A DNA stretch of 64,000 bases from Coriobacteriaceae bacterium (GTDB lineage: Bacteria > Actinomycetota > Coriobacteriia > Coriobacteriales > Coriobacteriaceae): assembly GCA_030525945.1 (NCBI GenBank), contig JAUNDT010000006.1:46630-110629 (forward strand). The letters run 5' to 3'. The notes below the pieces were generated by a model, which did not search any database, was not told the origin of the DNA, and worked only from the letters and a program-made list of their open reading frames with translations. Below are positions 36,431 through 44,824 of this stretch, in pieces. Made by a program: the position numbers and the translations under genes. The stretch's first letter is position 1. Every line of letters begins with the position of its first letter.

Positions 36431-36460
36431 GGGGGCTAGCGGCTACTAGCCCCCTATTTC
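36431..36460. terminator. Perfect 9-bp hairpin at the 3' end of the small peptide gene, possibly bidirectional
   Basis: GGGGGCTAG (36431-36439) and CTAGCCCCC (36446-36454) pair around a 6-base loop. On the plus strand it is followed by TATTTCTT, so it would best stop plus-strand transcripts. On the minus strand it begins exactly at the stop codon of the 38-residue peptide. Confidence 0.65.
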
Positions 36461-36570
36461 TTACCCCGCTCCTTCCTCAAACGCTTATAGTCCTCCCATA
36501 GCGCAACAAGACGTTGCGCTACGAGCAAGAGCACCGCAACGATGCTCAGGATTTCCTGGACAAGGTCCAT
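36454..36570 (-). CDS. 38-residue membrane peptide, type I toxin / holin-like candidate
   Basis: A very short open frame encodes a 38-residue peptide with a hydrophobic helix (LVQEILSIVAVLLLVAQRLV) followed by a strongly basic tail (YKRLRKERGKK). This layout matches small hydrophobic type I toxins and the holin-like toxin family of Gram-positive bacteria, though the sequence is not identical to any I recall. AGGAAG lies 8 bases before the ATG at 36570 (a second ATG at 36576 is too close to the site). The coding region contains a perfect 9-bp hairpin (36499-36507 with 36513-36521). A 9-bp hairpin ends the gene, and a TATACT box facing it (36363-36368) could start a convergent antisense RNA. 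It lies between mfd and nth. Confidence 0.55.
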   Translation of the reverse strand: MDLVQEILSIVAVLLLVAQRLVALWEDYKRLRKERGKK

Positions 36571-36631
36571 AGGCATCACTTCCTTTCGCAAAGAAGCGCT
36601 GCCCGCGTCTTGGACGCCGTTATGCGAACCC

Positions 36632-37294
36632 CTAGTTTACACGCACGCTGGGGCAAATATCCGCGAGCGGGCACTCACCACACAAAGGCTTGCGTGCGTC
36701 GCAGATCTCGCGGCCGAGCATGATCCACTGGTGGTTCACGTCGTTCCAATACTCGCGCGGCAAGATCTTGAGCAGGTCCTGCTCCGTTTTGAGCGGCTCC
36801 TTCTCATGCGTTTTGGGCGAGAGTTTGAGGCGGTGCGCGATTCGGTTCACATGCGTGTCTACCGCGATGCCGTCCACAATGCCGTAGCCGACGTTCAGCA
36901 CGATGTTCGCCGTCTTGCGCCCCACGCCGGGCAGCTTGACGAGCTCCTTCATGCTGGCGGGCACCACGCCATCGTAGTCCGCCACGATCATCTGCGCGCA
37001 CTCGATGCAGTGCTTGGCCTTGGTTTTGTAGAAGCCGAGCGACTTGATCACGCTCGAGAGCTCCTCATACGTCGCCCCCGCCATGGCCTCGGGCGTAGGC
37101 CAGCGGCGGAACAGCTCGGGAGTTACCTTGTTGACCTGCGCATCGGTCGTTTGCGCCGAGAGCAGCACGGCGATAACCAGCCTGAACGGCGTCTCGTGGT
37201 CCAAAAAGCACTCAACCGGGCCGTAGCGCTCATTCAGCCTGCGACACGTCTCTATCGCGCGCTCGCGCTTTGCGGCATTCGTCTCCCGTGGCAC
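36632..37294 (-). CDS. nth: Endonuclease III (DNA glycosylase/AP lyase)
   Basis: A 220-residue HhH-GPD enzyme that removes oxidised pyrimidines and cleaves abasic sites. The HhH motif and catalytic Lys lie in LPGVGRKTANIVLNVGYG, the catalytic Asp in VDTHVNRIAHRL, and the [4Fe-4S] loop has the full C-x6-C-x2-C-x5-C spacing (CDARKPLCGECPLADIC). GTG at 37294 follows GGAAGGGG by 6 bases. It sits 61 bases upstream of the small membrane peptide gene and downstream of rmuC on the same strand. Confidence 0.95.
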   Translation of the reverse strand: MPRETNAAKRERAIETCRRLNERYGPVECFLDHETPFRLVIAVLLSAQTTDAQVNKVTPELFRRWPTPEAMAGATYEELSSVIKSLGFYKTKAKHCIECAQMIVADYDGVVPASMKELVKLPGVGRKTANIVLNVGYGIVDGIAVDTHVNRIAHRLKLSPKTHEKEPLKTEQDLLKILPREYWNDVNHQWIMLGREICDARKPLCGECPLADICPSVRVN

Positions 37295-37390
37295 GTGGTG
37301 CCCCTTCCTCCTTGATGGCCCCAACAGAGCCCTCACTCAACTCCATCCAGCGGAAATCCTGACGCACTTCACCCGCCCGGCAGCCCTTCT

Positions 37391-38725
37391 CTACTCGGAA
37401 TCGATGTCCTCGATGCCGAGCAGCTCCGCGGCCTGGGCCTCATCCTCCAGGGCCGTCACACTTTTGAGCTTGCGCTCAATCACGTTCGTACGCGTGTTGA
37501 TGATGCCGTCCACCGTCTTGCCCGCCGTCTCGATCTGCTTGAGCGCGCGGCGCAGCTCCGCCTGATATTTGGGGAACTCCGCCTTAACCGCCGACAGCAC
37601 CTTTTGAATCTCATCCGCCCGGCGCTGGAACGCGAACGTTTGGTAGCTCATCTGCAGGCTGTTCAGAATAACCGCCATAGTCGACGGGCCCGCCACGTTT
37701 ACCTGGTAATCGCGCTGCAGGCACTCGATAAGCCCCGGACGATCAACCACCTCGGCGTACAGGCCCTCAAAGGGCAGGAACATGATGCCGAAGTTCGTGG
37801 TCTCGGGCACGCTCAGATACTTGCTCGAAATGTCCTTGGCCTCGAGCTTGATCACGCGCTCCAAATCGCGGCGCGCCGCGGCGACCCCCTCCGCATCGCC
37901 CGCGTCCATCGCGTCGCGCAGATGCTCGTAGGTGTCGCCCGGGAATTTGGAATCGATCGGAAGCAGCACGGGCTCGCCCGCCTCCACCGGCAGCTTGACG
38001 GCGAACTCCACGCGCTCGGCGCTGCCGGGCTTGGTCGCGATGTTCTCCGCGTACTGATCGGGCGTGAGGATATCCGCCAGGATCGCGCCCAGCTGCACCT
38101 CGCCCAAAATGCCGCGCGTCTTCACGTTGCTGAGCACGCGCTTGAGATCGCCCACGCCGGCAGCGATGTTCTGCATGTCGCCCAGGCCGCGGTACACGGC
38201 CTCGAGCTGGTCGCTCACCTGCTTGAACGACGCTCCCAGGCGGTCATTGAGCGTGGCGGCGAGCTTCTCGTCCACCGTCATGCGAATCGACTCGAGCTTG
38301 CGCTCGTTATCGGTGCGAATCGCACCGAGCTGCACGTCAACCGTCTCGCGTACCTTATCCAAGCGCTGCTCGACCGAATCGCGGTTGGCATCCAGGCGCT
38401 GCGAGACCTCGTGGCGAACGCCATCCACCCGCAGAGCCGCCTGGTCGAACGAGCGCTGCACCGACTCGAAATGCTGCTGCTCCACAATCGCGAGCCCCGA
38501 CGTTTGCGTATGCAGCGCGTTGAGCGTTGCCGCCATACTGGCAAGCGACCTGTTGGCGGCGTCAAGGTCCTCGTACACCTGCTTGAAGTCCTCGGCGAAG
38601 AGCTCACGCGCATCCTCCTGCGAAGCATGGCCGCGCTGACCGCGCGCGAGATTCCACGCAACAGCACATGCCGCCAGCGCCACCACCCACGGCAGCAACA
38701 TTGCACCTATCTCCATACCTGTCAT
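37391..38725 (-). CDS. rmuC: RmuC family DNA recombination protein
   Basis: A 444-residue protein with an N-terminal membrane anchor (MLLPWVVALAACAVAWNLA), a long coiled-coil region (about residues 30-160), and the RmuC nuclease-like domain: TRGILGEVQLGAILADIL, LLPIDSKFPGDTYEHL, FGIMFLPFEGLYAEVV, VAGPSTMAVILNSLQMSYQTF. RmuC proteins limit inversions at short inverted repeats and have a predicted PD-(D/E)XK core. The ATG at 38725 follows GGAG by 6 bases; ATG at 38716 is the alternative. Confidence 0.93.
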   Translation of the reverse strand: MTGMEIGAMLLPWVVALAACAVAWNLARGQRGHASQEDARELFAEDFKQVYEDLDAANRSLASMAATLNALHTQTSGLAIVEQQHFESVQRSFDQAALRVDGVRHEVSQRLDANRDSVEQRLDKVRETVDVQLGAIRTDNERKLESIRMTVDEKLAATLNDRLGASFKQVSDQLEAVYRGLGDMQNIAAGVGDLKRVLSNVKTRGILGEVQLGAILADILTPDQYAENIATKPGSAERVEFAVKLPVEAGEPVLLPIDSKFPGDTYEHLRDAMDAGDAEGVAAARRDLERVIKLEAKDISSKYLSVPETTNFGIMFLPFEGLYAEVVDRPGLIECLQRDYQVNVAGPSTMAVILNSLQMSYQTFAFQRRADEIQKVLSAVKAEFPKYQAELRRALKQIETAGKTVDGIINTRTNVIERKLKSVTALEDEAQAAELLGIEDIDSE

Positions 38726-38822
38726 ACACAGCTCCGAACCTGTAGCTTCACCAAACATGGCCTTATTGATATTAGCGTGCAAACATTATCGCAAATCATG
38801 CCGCGCCCGTGCGCAAACGCCC

Positions 38823-39152
38823 TCATAGTCGCAGAACCTCGGCAGCAAACGATTCCACCCGCAGGGCCAAATCCCCAAGTGCGCGCATGAGCTCCTCCGG
38901 CGTTGCCCCGCGAACGATATAGGTCGCGCAGAACGCCGCCAAAAACATCAGCACCACCGCGCAGGGAACCGCAAGCGCTATCAGCAGCAGCCGAAGGACC
39001 GCCCAGGCCTTGCGCCGCCGGGTGCGCCGCGCATCGTAGGCGCGCTCCGCATGGTACGCGTCGCCGGCGACCAAATACGGCTCCTGCTTGTTGTCCGCCT
39101 GCGGAAAGGCCTCCACCGTCCGGGTATTCGGTTGTCCCAAGAAAAGGTCCAT
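38823..39152 (-). CDS. Hypothetical single-pass membrane protein
   Basis: A 109-residue protein with a polar N-terminal half (MDLFLGQPNTRTVEAF, AYDARRTRRRKAW), one membrane segment (LLLIALAVPCAVVLMFLAAFCATYIV) and a short C-terminal helix. No family is recognised. GGGAGG lies 8 bases before the ATG at 39152. It lies between the rubrerythrin terminator and rmuC, with a 97-base gap to the latter, and may be co-transcribed with it. Basic residues just before the membrane segment suggest a cytoplasmic N-terminus. Confidence 0.7.
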   Translation of the reverse strand: MDLFLGQPNTRTVEAFPQADNKQEPYLVAGDAYHAERAYDARRTRRRKAWAVLRLLLIALAVPCAVVLMFLAAFCATYIVRGATPEELMRALGDLALRVESFAAEVLRL

Positions 39153-39255
39153 GCAAACATCCTCCCTCGAAAGGAGGCACACATGGAAAACGCCCTTACA
39201 GCATGCTCCACATCGCGAGGCCCGTCAACCCCTTGCTGCGCCGCGAGCACCCGCA

Positions 39256-39295
39256 CAAAAAACGGCCCAGCCGGCGCGATCGCCAACTGGGCCGT
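39256..39295 (-). terminator. Rho-independent terminator of rubrerythrin
   Basis: ACGGCCCAG-type arms (39262-39270 and 39287-39295) pair on the minus strand and are followed by TTTTTT. It lies 15 bases past the rubrerythrin stop. Confidence 0.88.
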
Positions 39296-39309
39296 CCTCA
39301 GGCAACTAC

Positions 39310-39849
39310 CTAGTAGTTGACCACGTGCTCCTCAAAGTGGGCCTGCGGGTGAGCGCACACCGGGCAGAGCTCGGGGGCACTCGGGCCAACGTGCAGATGG
39401 CCGCAGTTGAGGCACTTCCACACCTTGACGCCCTCGCGTGCGAATACCTCGCCGTTCTTCACGCGCTCGGCGAGCTTGTTGTAGCGCTCCTCGTGGGCCT
39501 TCTCGACGGCGCCCACGCCGCGGAACTTGGCGGCGAGCTCAACAAAGCCCTCCTCCTCGGCGGTCTTGGCGAACTCGTCGTACATGGTGGTCCACTCGTA
39601 ATTCTCGCCTGCAGCGGCGTCGAGCAGGTTGTCGAGCGTGCCCGGGATCTCGCCGCCATGCAGCGCCTTGAACCACAGTTTGGCGTGCTCGGACTCGTTC
39701 TGAGCCGTCTCCATGAAGATGTTGGAGATCTGCACGAAGCCGTCCTTCTTGGCCTTGGACGCATAGTAGCGGTACTTGGTGTGAGCCTGGGACTCGCCGG
39801 CAAACGCGGTCTCGAGGTTCTTCTTAGTCTGAGAGTTCTCGAAATCCAT
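39310..39849 (-). CDS. Rubrerythrin
   Basis: A 179-residue diiron peroxidase for hydrogen peroxide in anaerobes. The N-terminal ferritin-like four-helix bundle has the iron ligands in [50 protein letters not shown] helices and KAHEERY. The C-terminal rubredoxin-like domain binds one iron through CLNCGHLH and CPVCAHP. AAGGAGG lies 4 bases before the ATG at 39849. It is flanked by a terminator and is probably a single-gene unit. Confidence 0.95.
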   Translation of the reverse strand: MDFENSQTKKNLETAFAGESQAHTKYRYYASKAKKDGFVQISNIFMETAQNESEHAKLWFKALHGGEIPGTLDNLLDAAAGENYEWTTMYDEFAKTAEEEGFVELAAKFRGVGAVEKAHEERYNKLAERVKNGEVFAREGVKVWKCLNCGHLHVGPSAPELCPVCAHPQAHFEEHVVNY

Positions 39850-40062
39850 GGGGCCTCCTTCATGGTGTAAACCGATACGCGCCCGGGCCGTGCACCACAC
39901 AACCAGGGCCTTTACCTCGGCAACCCGCCGCGCGGGCGCCTCGAATGCTTCTTATACCCAAATTGGCCGCGCCGGGATCAGGCTGCACGGAAGCCTCACG
40001 CTGTGGGACCCGTACCGGAACACGCCCGCCGAACGCGACGAGCGCCGCCCATCGCGCAACCC

Positions 40063-40980
40063 TCACGCGATGCGCCAGACTCCGTCCGCCTCGCGGCAAA
40101 AGCCCTCGCGCTGCAAATCATCCAGCAGGGACTGCACGAATTCCAGCTCAACCGCGGGACGTCCCGCCTCGCGTTCCACGCGATTCAGCCCCTGCAGAAT
40201 CGCCCCAGCATCGAGCGCCTCCCCCGCCGCCTGGGCCGTCAGCAACATACGCACCACCTCGGCGCGCTTTTGCCTGCGCGAGCCCTCGAACTTGGACTGA
40301 CGCGTGTACGCCTTGGCGCGGCGCGACGGGTTGGGCACGGTCTTTTTAAGATACGCGCCGTAATCCAACATGGCGTAATACCAGGAACGCGGGGTATCGG
40401 CCTCGTCCTGAGGCTCCGCGAACGGCGTGCCCGTGTTCGCGTCCGCGCACCCGCCCTCGCCCGCTGGGCACGTTGCCTGCACGAGCGGCACGAGCTCCTT
40501 GTCGGGCACGCTGGGCACATCGGGGAACAGATGATGTAGAACCACCGTGCGCACATTCGTTTCGAGGTACACGCCCGGCAAATCGTAGGCGAACGCCCGG
40601 ATACCCTGCGCGGTTGCCGGCCCAATGCCCGGCAGCGCTACGAGCTCCTTGGTGCCCGCAGGGAACACGCCGTCGTACGCGCGCACGACCTCCTCCGCAG
40701 TGGCCTTGAGCGCCAGGGCGCGGCGGTTGTACCCCATCCCCTGCCAAGCCGCGAGTACATCGGCCGTGCTCGCCTCGGCCAGGGAAAACACGCTGGGAAA
40801 GCGGTCGAGCCACTCCTGCCAGCGCGTTTGCACGCGCGCCACCTGCGTTTGCTGCAGCATGACCTCGGAAAGCCAGATCTCGTACGCGTCACGCGTCTGC
40901 CGCCAAGGCAAATCGCGGTAGAGCCGCGCGCCCTCCGTACGTACCAGCGAGCGGAAGGCGTCCAGATTGGAGGAGCTCAC
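40063..40980 (-). CDS. mutY: MutY-like HhH-GPD adenine glycosylase lacking the Fe-S cluster
   Basis: A 305-residue homologue of the adenine glycosylase that removes A opposite 8-oxoG. The N-terminal catalytic Glu lies in WLSEVMLQQTQV (about residue 39), the HhH motif is LPGIGPATAQGIRAFA (about 117-130), and the residue at the usual catalytic Asp is Glu (VYLETNVRT, about 140). The C-terminal C-x6-C-x2-C-x5-C cluster motif is missing; the matching place reads KKTVPNPSRRAKAYTRQ. An inserted CPAGEGGCADANTG loop is present. No NUDIX-like 8-oxoG recognition domain is seen; the last 90 residues look like a winged helix. GTG at 40980 lies one base after the Rrf2 stop and has GGAG upstream, so the two genes are coupled. 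Confidence 0.78.
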   Translation of the reverse strand: MSSSNLDAFRSLVRTEGARLYRDLPWRQTRDAYEIWLSEVMLQQTQVARVQTRWQEWLDRFPSVFSLAEASTADVLAAWQGMGYNRRALALKATAEEVVRAYDGVFPAGTKELVALPGIGPATAQGIRAFAYDLPGVYLETNVRTVVLHHLFPDVPSVPDKELVPLVQATCPAGEGGCADANTGTPFAEPQDEADTPRSWYYAMLDYGAYLKKTVPNPSRRAKAYTRQSKFEGSRRQKRAEVVRMLLTAQAAGEALDAGAILQGLNRVEREAGRPAVELEFVQSLLDDLQREGFCREADGVWRIA

Positions 40981-40981
40981 C

Positions 40982-41470
40982 CTACTCCGCCCGGTCGCAC
41001 GAGCCCGAGCACGTCGCGTATTCAACAAAGCGCGAGCGATCGGCGAACTTGAGGTCAACGGCGGGGAACTGGCTGTGGGTGACCACGTCGTGCAGCGTCA
41101 CGGAATCCAGATAGTCGCGCAGCAGCGCCTGGGCGCCGGCCCAAATGGGGTGATAGCAGCAGCCGTCCATGCGAGCGCAGGCGCACTCCCCGCCCGTGCA
41201 ATCGTTCATGACGAGCGGACCCTGAACGGCCTCCACGATCTGGCGCATGGTGACGTCGCGCGGATCGGCCTTGAGGCGCATGCCGCCGCGCACGCCGCGC
41301 AGGCTCTCGATAATGCCCGCCTGAACGAGTCCGTGCTGAATGGAGCGCGCGAAGGAATACGGAACGTCCACCGCCTCGGCCGCCGTACGCACGGACAGCA
41401 GGCCGCTCTCGTCCTCGGCGAGCATGGACAGCATACGCAGGGCGTAATCGGTCTTGCGGGAAATGTTCAT
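40982..41470 (-). CDS. Rrf2 family transcriptional regulator
   Basis: A 162-residue winged-helix regulator. The N-terminus (MNISRKTDYALRMLSMLAED) and helix-turn-helix (SVRTAAEAVDVPYSFARSI) are typical of Rrf2 proteins, with a wing RGVRGGMRL. The effector region has a Cys cluster (NDCTGGECACARMDGCCYH) consistent with an Fe-S sensor such as those of the IscR/NsrR type; a tail adds CSGSC. AGGAGCC precedes the ATG at 41470. The stop is one base before the mutY GTG, so the two are probably co-transcribed. This suggests redox or nitrosative control of the glycosylase, which is an inference from context. Confidence 0.88.
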   Translation of the reverse strand: MNISRKTDYALRMLSMLAEDESGLLSVRTAAEAVDVPYSFARSIQHGLVQAGIIESLRGVRGGMRLKADPRDVTMRQIVEAVQGPLVMNDCTGGECACARMDGCCYHPIWAGAQALLRDYLDSVTLHDVVTHSQFPAVDLKFADRSRFVEYATCSGSCDRAE

Positions 41471-41700
41471 CTCGGCTCCTTGGAAAACGTTATGTGGGCA
41501 GCGCGGCACGTCTGGGCCGCGGCAGACGGCGGGAAAATGATATATGCAGGGTAGTACTATACCGTTGTTTTGCGAGTGGTGCAGAGAAATGTTGCAGCTA
41601 CGTAGCAATTACGGAAGAATCGCCACGGCCGGGGCAGCACAGAGATCGATATCGGCGCGGAGCGGATTCGGCAGACGGCTGGACGAATTCGGCAGACGAG

Positions 41701-41796
41701 CAAACTCCCAAACGGCCAGATCACCAGACTCCCAGACCTCCAAGCCCTCAGACAGCCAGACTCACAGACTCCCAGACGTCCAGACGGCCAACCCCT
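41701..41796. repeat. Octamer tandem repeat, 12 units
   Basis: Twelve consecutive 8-bp units stay in register from 41701 to 41796, nearly all beginning CA (CAAAC, CAGAT, CAGAC or CAAGC). CAGAC starts at 41725, 41733, 41749, 41757, 41765, 41773 and 41781. The consensus is CAGACNSC. Confidence 0.85.
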
Positions 41797-41890
41797 CGGC
41801 GCGCAAGCCCTCCGACAACCAAGCCCTCAGACGGACAGACTTTCAGTGCGAAGCAGAATCGCCCGCAAACAAACCCTGCCCCTCTAACGC

Positions 41891-41918
41891 AAAAAGCCCC
41901 GTCTTGCGACGAGGCTTT
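41891..41918 (-). terminator. Rho-independent terminator of tRNA-Asp
   Basis: AGCCTCGT pairs with ACGGGGCT (one G-T) on the minus strand, followed by five T. It lies about 9 bases past the tRNA 3' end. Confidence 0.88.
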
Positions 41919-41926
41919 AATTGCGT

Positions 41927-42004
<78 letters not shown>

Positions 42005-42041
42005 AGGCGGCAATTCGCTTGTGCTCCTTGCTGCGAGGACT

Positions 42042-42071
42042 AGTATACACAGGTTTGCTCCGCGGGTGCAA
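42042..42071 (-). promoter_or_regulatory. Promoter of tRNA-Asp
   Basis: TTGCAC (42066-42071) and TATACT (42042-42047) on the minus strand are separated by 18 bases, about 38 bases before the tRNA 5' end. Confidence 0.75.
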
Positions 42072-42122
42072 GAACTTTTTTAAAAATTTTTTCGAGCCGC
42101 CGAGCGAGCGCCCCACCCATGC

Positions 42123-42148
42123 AAAAAGCCGCACATACATGCGGCTTT
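42123..42148 (-). terminator. Terminator after the yfcE-like gene
   Basis: AAAGCCGCA pairs with TGCGGCTTT on the minus strand, followed by TT. It is 17 bases past the phosphoesterase stop and ends the operon running from the sensor kinase. Confidence 0.85.
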
Positions 42149-42164
42149 ACCTGCGGTTTCTTAT

Positions 42165-42620
42165 TTACAGCTTGATGATTTCGGCGGAGAGCACCGCACC
42201 GTCCTCAACAAACAGGCGGGCGATACTCGGCTTGGCGCCCCCTCGCGGCAGTGACGCGGACCCGGGGTTCACAACCATCCGACCGTCCACGCGATCGATG
42301 ACCGCCCGGTGCGTATGCCCGCACACGCCCACATCCACGCCCTCGCGCGGCAGGCTCTCACGGAAATGCGCCACGGCGAACCGCACGCCCTCGAACTCAA
42401 ACTCGTTCAGGCGCGGCACACCGGGACCGTAGTTGTACCAGCCGTCGTTATTGCCCTGCACCGCGCGGATCGCCGGCACACTCGCCTCGAGCTCCGCATA
42501 ATCGGACTCAGACGTGATGTCGCCGGCGTGGATGAGCAAATCGCATCCGTCGATCGCCGCCAGCAGGCGCGGATCCAAATACCCGTGCGTGTCCGAAACA
42601 ATGTCGATTCGCTTTGCCAT
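42165..42620 (-). CDS. YfcE/MJ0936-type metallophosphoesterase
   Basis: A 151-residue calcineurin-like phosphodiesterase. The metal-binding motifs are complete: IVSDTHGY (D-x-H), HAGDITS, GNNDGW and VCGHTHRA, with VNPGSASLPRGG near the end. These enzymes use Mn2+ or similar ions to hydrolyse phosphodiesters; the natural substrate is not known. The ATG shares one base with the TAA of the upstream response regulator (TAATG), so translation is coupled. Confidence 0.9.
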   Translation of the reverse strand: MAKRIDIVSDTHGYLDPRLLAAIDGCDLLIHAGDITSESDYAELEASVPAIRAVQGNNDGWYNYGPGVPRLNEFEFEGVRFAVAHFRESLPREGVDVGVCGHTHRAVIDRVDGRMVVNPGSASLPRGGAKPSIARLFVEDGAVLSAEIIKL

Positions 42621-43369
42621 TACAGATTCAACGCCTTCTTGAGCGGCACCACGCGGCGGCGGCTCACGGGGATGCGCTCGTCGATGCCCTTCACGCCCAG
42701 CTGAATGGCGCCGGCGGCACCCGACTCCACGTCCTCAACGTGCGCGAGGTTCACAATATAGCGGCGATGCACGCGGAAGAACCCGAACTCGCTGAGCTTG
42801 GACTCGAACTGCGCGAGCGACGTGGTGGACAGGAAGCGGTCGTCGTCCGTGAAGATGCAGGAGTAGTCGTCCTTGGCCATGATGAAGCGGATCTGATCCA
42901 CCGGGATAAGCACCTTGCGGCCGCCCTTTTCCACGGGGATGCGCTCGATGTTGGTGGGCTGCTTCACCGGCATGGGCGGCGTGGGCGGCTCCTCCTCGGC
43001 GGCCGGCTTGCTGCGGGCGATCACGCGCTCAATGGCACGGTCCAGGCGCTCCTCCTCAACGGGCTTGAGCAGGTAATCGACCGCGTCCACCTCGAACGCC
43101 TCCACGGCGTGGTCGCTGTAGGCCGTCACGAACACGATCGACGGCGGGTTCTTGAGCTTGGAGAGCGCCTCGGCCAGCTGCAGGCCCGATGCCCCCGGCA
43201 TGGAAATGTCGAGAAACACCACGTCAACGCGGACTTCCATGAGCGTCTCGATAGCGGAGCGCACGCTCGACGCCTCGATAATGGAGCCGATCTTCCCCGT
43301 CTGCTCAAGCAGGAACCGCAATTCAGAACGAGCTGGTGCCTCGTCATCGACGATCATCGCGCGTAGCAT
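42620..43369 (-). CDS. LytTR family response regulator
   Basis: A 249-residue response regulator. The receiver domain has the acidic pair DD at 8-9, the phospho-acceptor Asp at 54 (VVFLDISMPGASG), VTAYSD and the Lys in YLLKPV. A Pro/Glu-rich linker (about residues 120-140) leads to a LytTR DNA-binding domain (GRKVLIPVDQIRFIMAKDDY, FFRVHRRYIVNLAHVE, IPVSRRRVVPLKKAL). LytTR regulators often control surface, cell-wall or metabolite genes. Only a weak GAGG site precedes the ATG. It sits between its partner kinase and the phosphoesterase gene, with a 69-base gap to the kinase. Confidence 0.93.
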   Translation of the reverse strand: MLRAMIVDDEAPARSELRFLLEQTGKIGSIIEASSVRSAIETLMEVRVDVVFLDISMPGASGLQLAEALSKLKNPPSIVFVTAYSDHAVEAFEVDAVDYLLKPVEEERLDRAIERVIARSKPAAEEEPPTPPMPVKQPTNIERIPVEKGGRKVLIPVDQIRFIMAKDDYSCIFTDDDRFLSTTSLAQFESKLSEFGFFRVHRRYIVNLAHVEDVESGAAGAIQLGVKGIDERIPVSRRRVVPLKKALNL

Positions 43370-43438
43370 TAAACCGAAACCTCACTTATCTGTGCTTAAG
43401 ACCCGGCGCTGCACGCCGTCCGTACGGTCTATCTTACT

Positions 43439-44824
43439 CTACTCTTTGTCGTACATGCTGCCCTCGAGGTCGAGATGCAGCGATATCGACGTTCCGCGGC
43501 CCGGCGCCGACTCCACGCTCGTGCGCGACTTGGGCCCGTAAAAGCGCTTGATGCGCTCGGAGATGTTGTGCATGGCCACGCCCGCGCCGCCGCCCTGCGG
43601 GGCATTCGGGTCGGGCGGGGTGATCGAGCGGTCGAATAGGCGCATGGCGGTCTGCTTATCCATACCCACACCGTCGTCGGCCACCAGGATGTCCACCGCG
43701 TCCTCGTCGGAGCGGCCCACCTCGATGCGGATGTTGAGCGCGCCCTCGTCGGGCATGGCATGGCGCACCGCGTTTTCCACCAGCGGCTGGATCACGAACG
43801 CGGGGACCAGGACCTCCTCGGCGTCGATGTCCACGTCCACGCTCACCACGATGCGGTCCTCGCCAAAGCGCGCCTTTTCGAACTTGAGGTAACGCAGCGT
43901 TTGCTCCAGCTCGCGTTTAACGGGGATGAGCTGGCCGGAATTCTCGAGCGTAGCGCGGTAGAACTGGGAGAACTCGCGCAGGAGCTCACGTGCACGCAGC
44001 GGCTCGATGCGGGTGAACGCCGCGATGGTGTTGAGCGTGTTGAACAGGAAGTGCGGGTTGATCTGCGCCTGCAGCGCGCGTACCTCGGCGCGGGCGGTGA
44101 GCTCCGCCTGGCGCTCGAGCTCGTGCACGGTGAGCTGCGTGGAGAGCAGCTCGGCAAAACCCGACGCCAGCGCGTACTGCGTGCGGTTCACGTGGCGCGG
44201 GGACGAGTAGTAGAACTTGAGCGTGCCCACCGCGCGGCCGCGCACCTTGAGCGGCGTGATGATGCCGGCGGGGATATGGCGGCGGTCGCCCTGCTCGCCC
44301 CGCACGTCGATCACACTGGTGAACGACTGCGCGATGCCGTGCTCGATCACATAGCGCGTGGTGGGCGTGTGGATGGCGGAGCCGGAGGGGAAGTCGTCGG
44401 CCAGGGCGCCCACGCAGGCGAGCACCGAGTCGCGGTCGGTCACGGCGATGGTCGTGGCGCGCGTCTCGGGCAGCAGGCGGCGGCAGATCTCCTCGGCGCT
44501 CTCGGGTGTGAGGCCGCAGGCGATGCTCTCGAGCATGGACGACGCCACGGCGAGCGTCTGCTCGGTGTATTGGGAGCGCAGCGTGTCGGGGTTCGTGACC
44601 GCGTACAAAAACGCGATGAGCACGATGGCCAGCAAGATCATGGCGGCGAGCGTAGTGACCGCCTCCACGCCGATGAAGATCGCGTACCCAAAGAGGCAAA
44701 GGAACGCGAGTACCGCGATGGCGAACACGAGCTTGAGCGCGCCGGAGAAGTTGACCGAGCTCAGCCTGTGCGGCGGCTCAACGCCCGGGCCTTCCTCGGG
44801 CGGGAACTTAATGTCTTCGCTCAT
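43439..44824 (-). CDS. LytS/YpdA-type sensor histidine kinase
   Basis: A 461-residue kinase. Two membrane segments (about residues 29-50 and 56-76) precede a GAF-like sensor domain (about 90-235) and the His_kinase domain with the phospho-acceptor His at about 258 (LQAQINPHFLFNTLN). The ATPase part has VIQPLVENAVRHAM (N box), DDGVGMD (G1) and GGGAGVAMHNISERI (G2). It pairs with the LytTR regulator just downstream. The N-terminus is shorter than the 5TM LytS form. The ATG overlaps the stop of the upstream glycosyltransferase gene by four bases. Confidence 0.92.
   Translation of the reverse strand: MSEDIKFPPEEGPGVEPPHRLSSVNFSGALKLVFAIAVLAFLCLFGYAIFIGVEAVTTLAAMILLAIVLIAFLYAVTNPDTLRSQYTEQTLAVASSMLESIACGLTPESAEEICRRLLPETRATTIAVTDRDSVLACVGALADDFPSGSAIHTPTTRYVIEHGIAQSFTSVIDVRGEQGDRRHIPAGIITPLKVRGRAVGTLKFYYSSPRHVNRTQYALASGFAELLSTQLTVHELERQAELTARAEVRALQAQINPHFLFNTLNTIAAFTRIEPLRARELLREFSQFYRATLENSGQLIPVKRELEQTLRYLKFEKARFGEDRIVVSVDVDIDAEEVLVPAFVIQPLVENAVRHAMPDEGALNIRIEVGRSDEDAVDILVADDGVGMDKQTAMRLFDRSITPPDPNAPQGGGAGVAMHNISERIKRFYGPKSRTSVESAPGRGTSISLHLDLEGSMYDKE

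Larger units (their letters stand above)
41471..41926. other. Gene-free gap between Rrf2 and tRNA-Asp
   Basis: About 456 bases with an octamer tandem array (41701-41796), a 12-base direct repeat ATTCGGCAGACG at 41666 and 41687, and the tRNA-Asp terminator. No gene is supported. Confidence 0.65.
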
